From positions 1-5,066 of the forward strand of contig CAAFXN010000160.1 of NCBI GenBank assembly GCA_900766775.1: 5,066 bases of DNA, read 5' to 3'. This DNA is from Bacteroidales bacterium. GTDB taxonomy: Bacteria > Bacteroidota > Bacteroidia > Bacteroidales > Paludibacteraceae. Made by a program: the position numbers and the translations under genes. Below are positions 5,019 to 5,066 of this stretch, one piece after another (positions within the stretch are counted from its first letter, which is position 1; each line of letters starts with the position of its first letter). The notes below the pieces were generated by a model. The model was not told the DNA's origin, made no database searches, and saw nothing but the letters and a program-made list of their open reading frames with translations.

Positions 5019-5066
5019 ATGTTAGAGGAATACACAAATAAGATTATCAACGGAGATTGCTTGGAA
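5019..5066 (+). CDS. Probable DNA methyltransferase (N6-adenine/N4-cytosine), 5' end only
   Basis: The first 16 codons read MLEEYTNKIINGDCLE and run off the window. The phrase K-I-I-N-G-D-C-L-E is the typical opening of amino-methyltransferases of the N6_N4_Mtase type, where it comes shortly before the catalytic DPPY motif; that motif would lie beyond the edge. The ATG at 5019 immediately follows an in-frame TGA (5016-5018), so no earlier start is possible in this frame. It begins 11 nt after the fic stop, on the same strand, so the two genes are probably co-transcribed. Whether this is a solitary methylase, half of a restriction-modification pair, or a phage-type enzyme cannot be told from 16 residues. 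Confidence 0.6.
   Translation, partial: MLEEYTNKIINGDCLE

Overview
The window looks like a chromosomal segment from a Bacteroidales-type member of the Bacteroidota (Prevotella-like or an uncultured gut or rumen relative; genus not resolvable). Three things point there. The promoter before the ATPase genes has the Bacteroidota form, TTTG then TAnnTTTG with a 20-bp gap. Start codons lack Shine-Dalgarno sequences and sit behind A-rich leaders. The gene order V-ATPase subunit E, DUF2764, subunit A is the arrangement familiar from this phylum.

Layout. Bases 2-250 hold the 3' end of an unrecognised gene. Bases 251-1125 carry no intact gene. They hold an 11-bp-period tandem repeat block (394-514), an eroded reading frame (524-739) resembling the C-terminal tail of a Bacteroidales exported protein, a 37-bp-arm inverted repeat (760-840) with scattered TTAACGG motifs up to 906, a small GC hairpin, and the ATPase promoter (995-1026). 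The core is a V/A-type ATPase operon: atpE (1126-1710), a DUF2764 gene (1717-2439), a 183-bp repeat-filled spacer, and atpA (2623-4380). A long hairpin follows atpA. Next come a complete class III-like Fic AMP-transferase gene (4453-5007) and the first 16 codons of what looks like a DNA methyltransferase (from 5019).

How the genes fit together. Subunit E is the peripheral stalk, A is the catalytic ATP-binding subunit, and DUF2764 is a conserved partner that may do the job of the central-stalk C/d subunit (inference). Subunits B, D, I and K would be expected next, but fic and the methyltransferase-like gene appear instead. Either the operon has been split by an insertion or its remaining genes lie outside the window.

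Most interesting points: the two-sided array of hairpin repeats inside the ATPase operon (2439-2603), the phased 11-bp array, the Fic protein with an altered inhibitory helix, and the Fic/methyltransferase pair directly behind atpA. I found no tRNA, rRNA, CRISPR array or insertion sequence.
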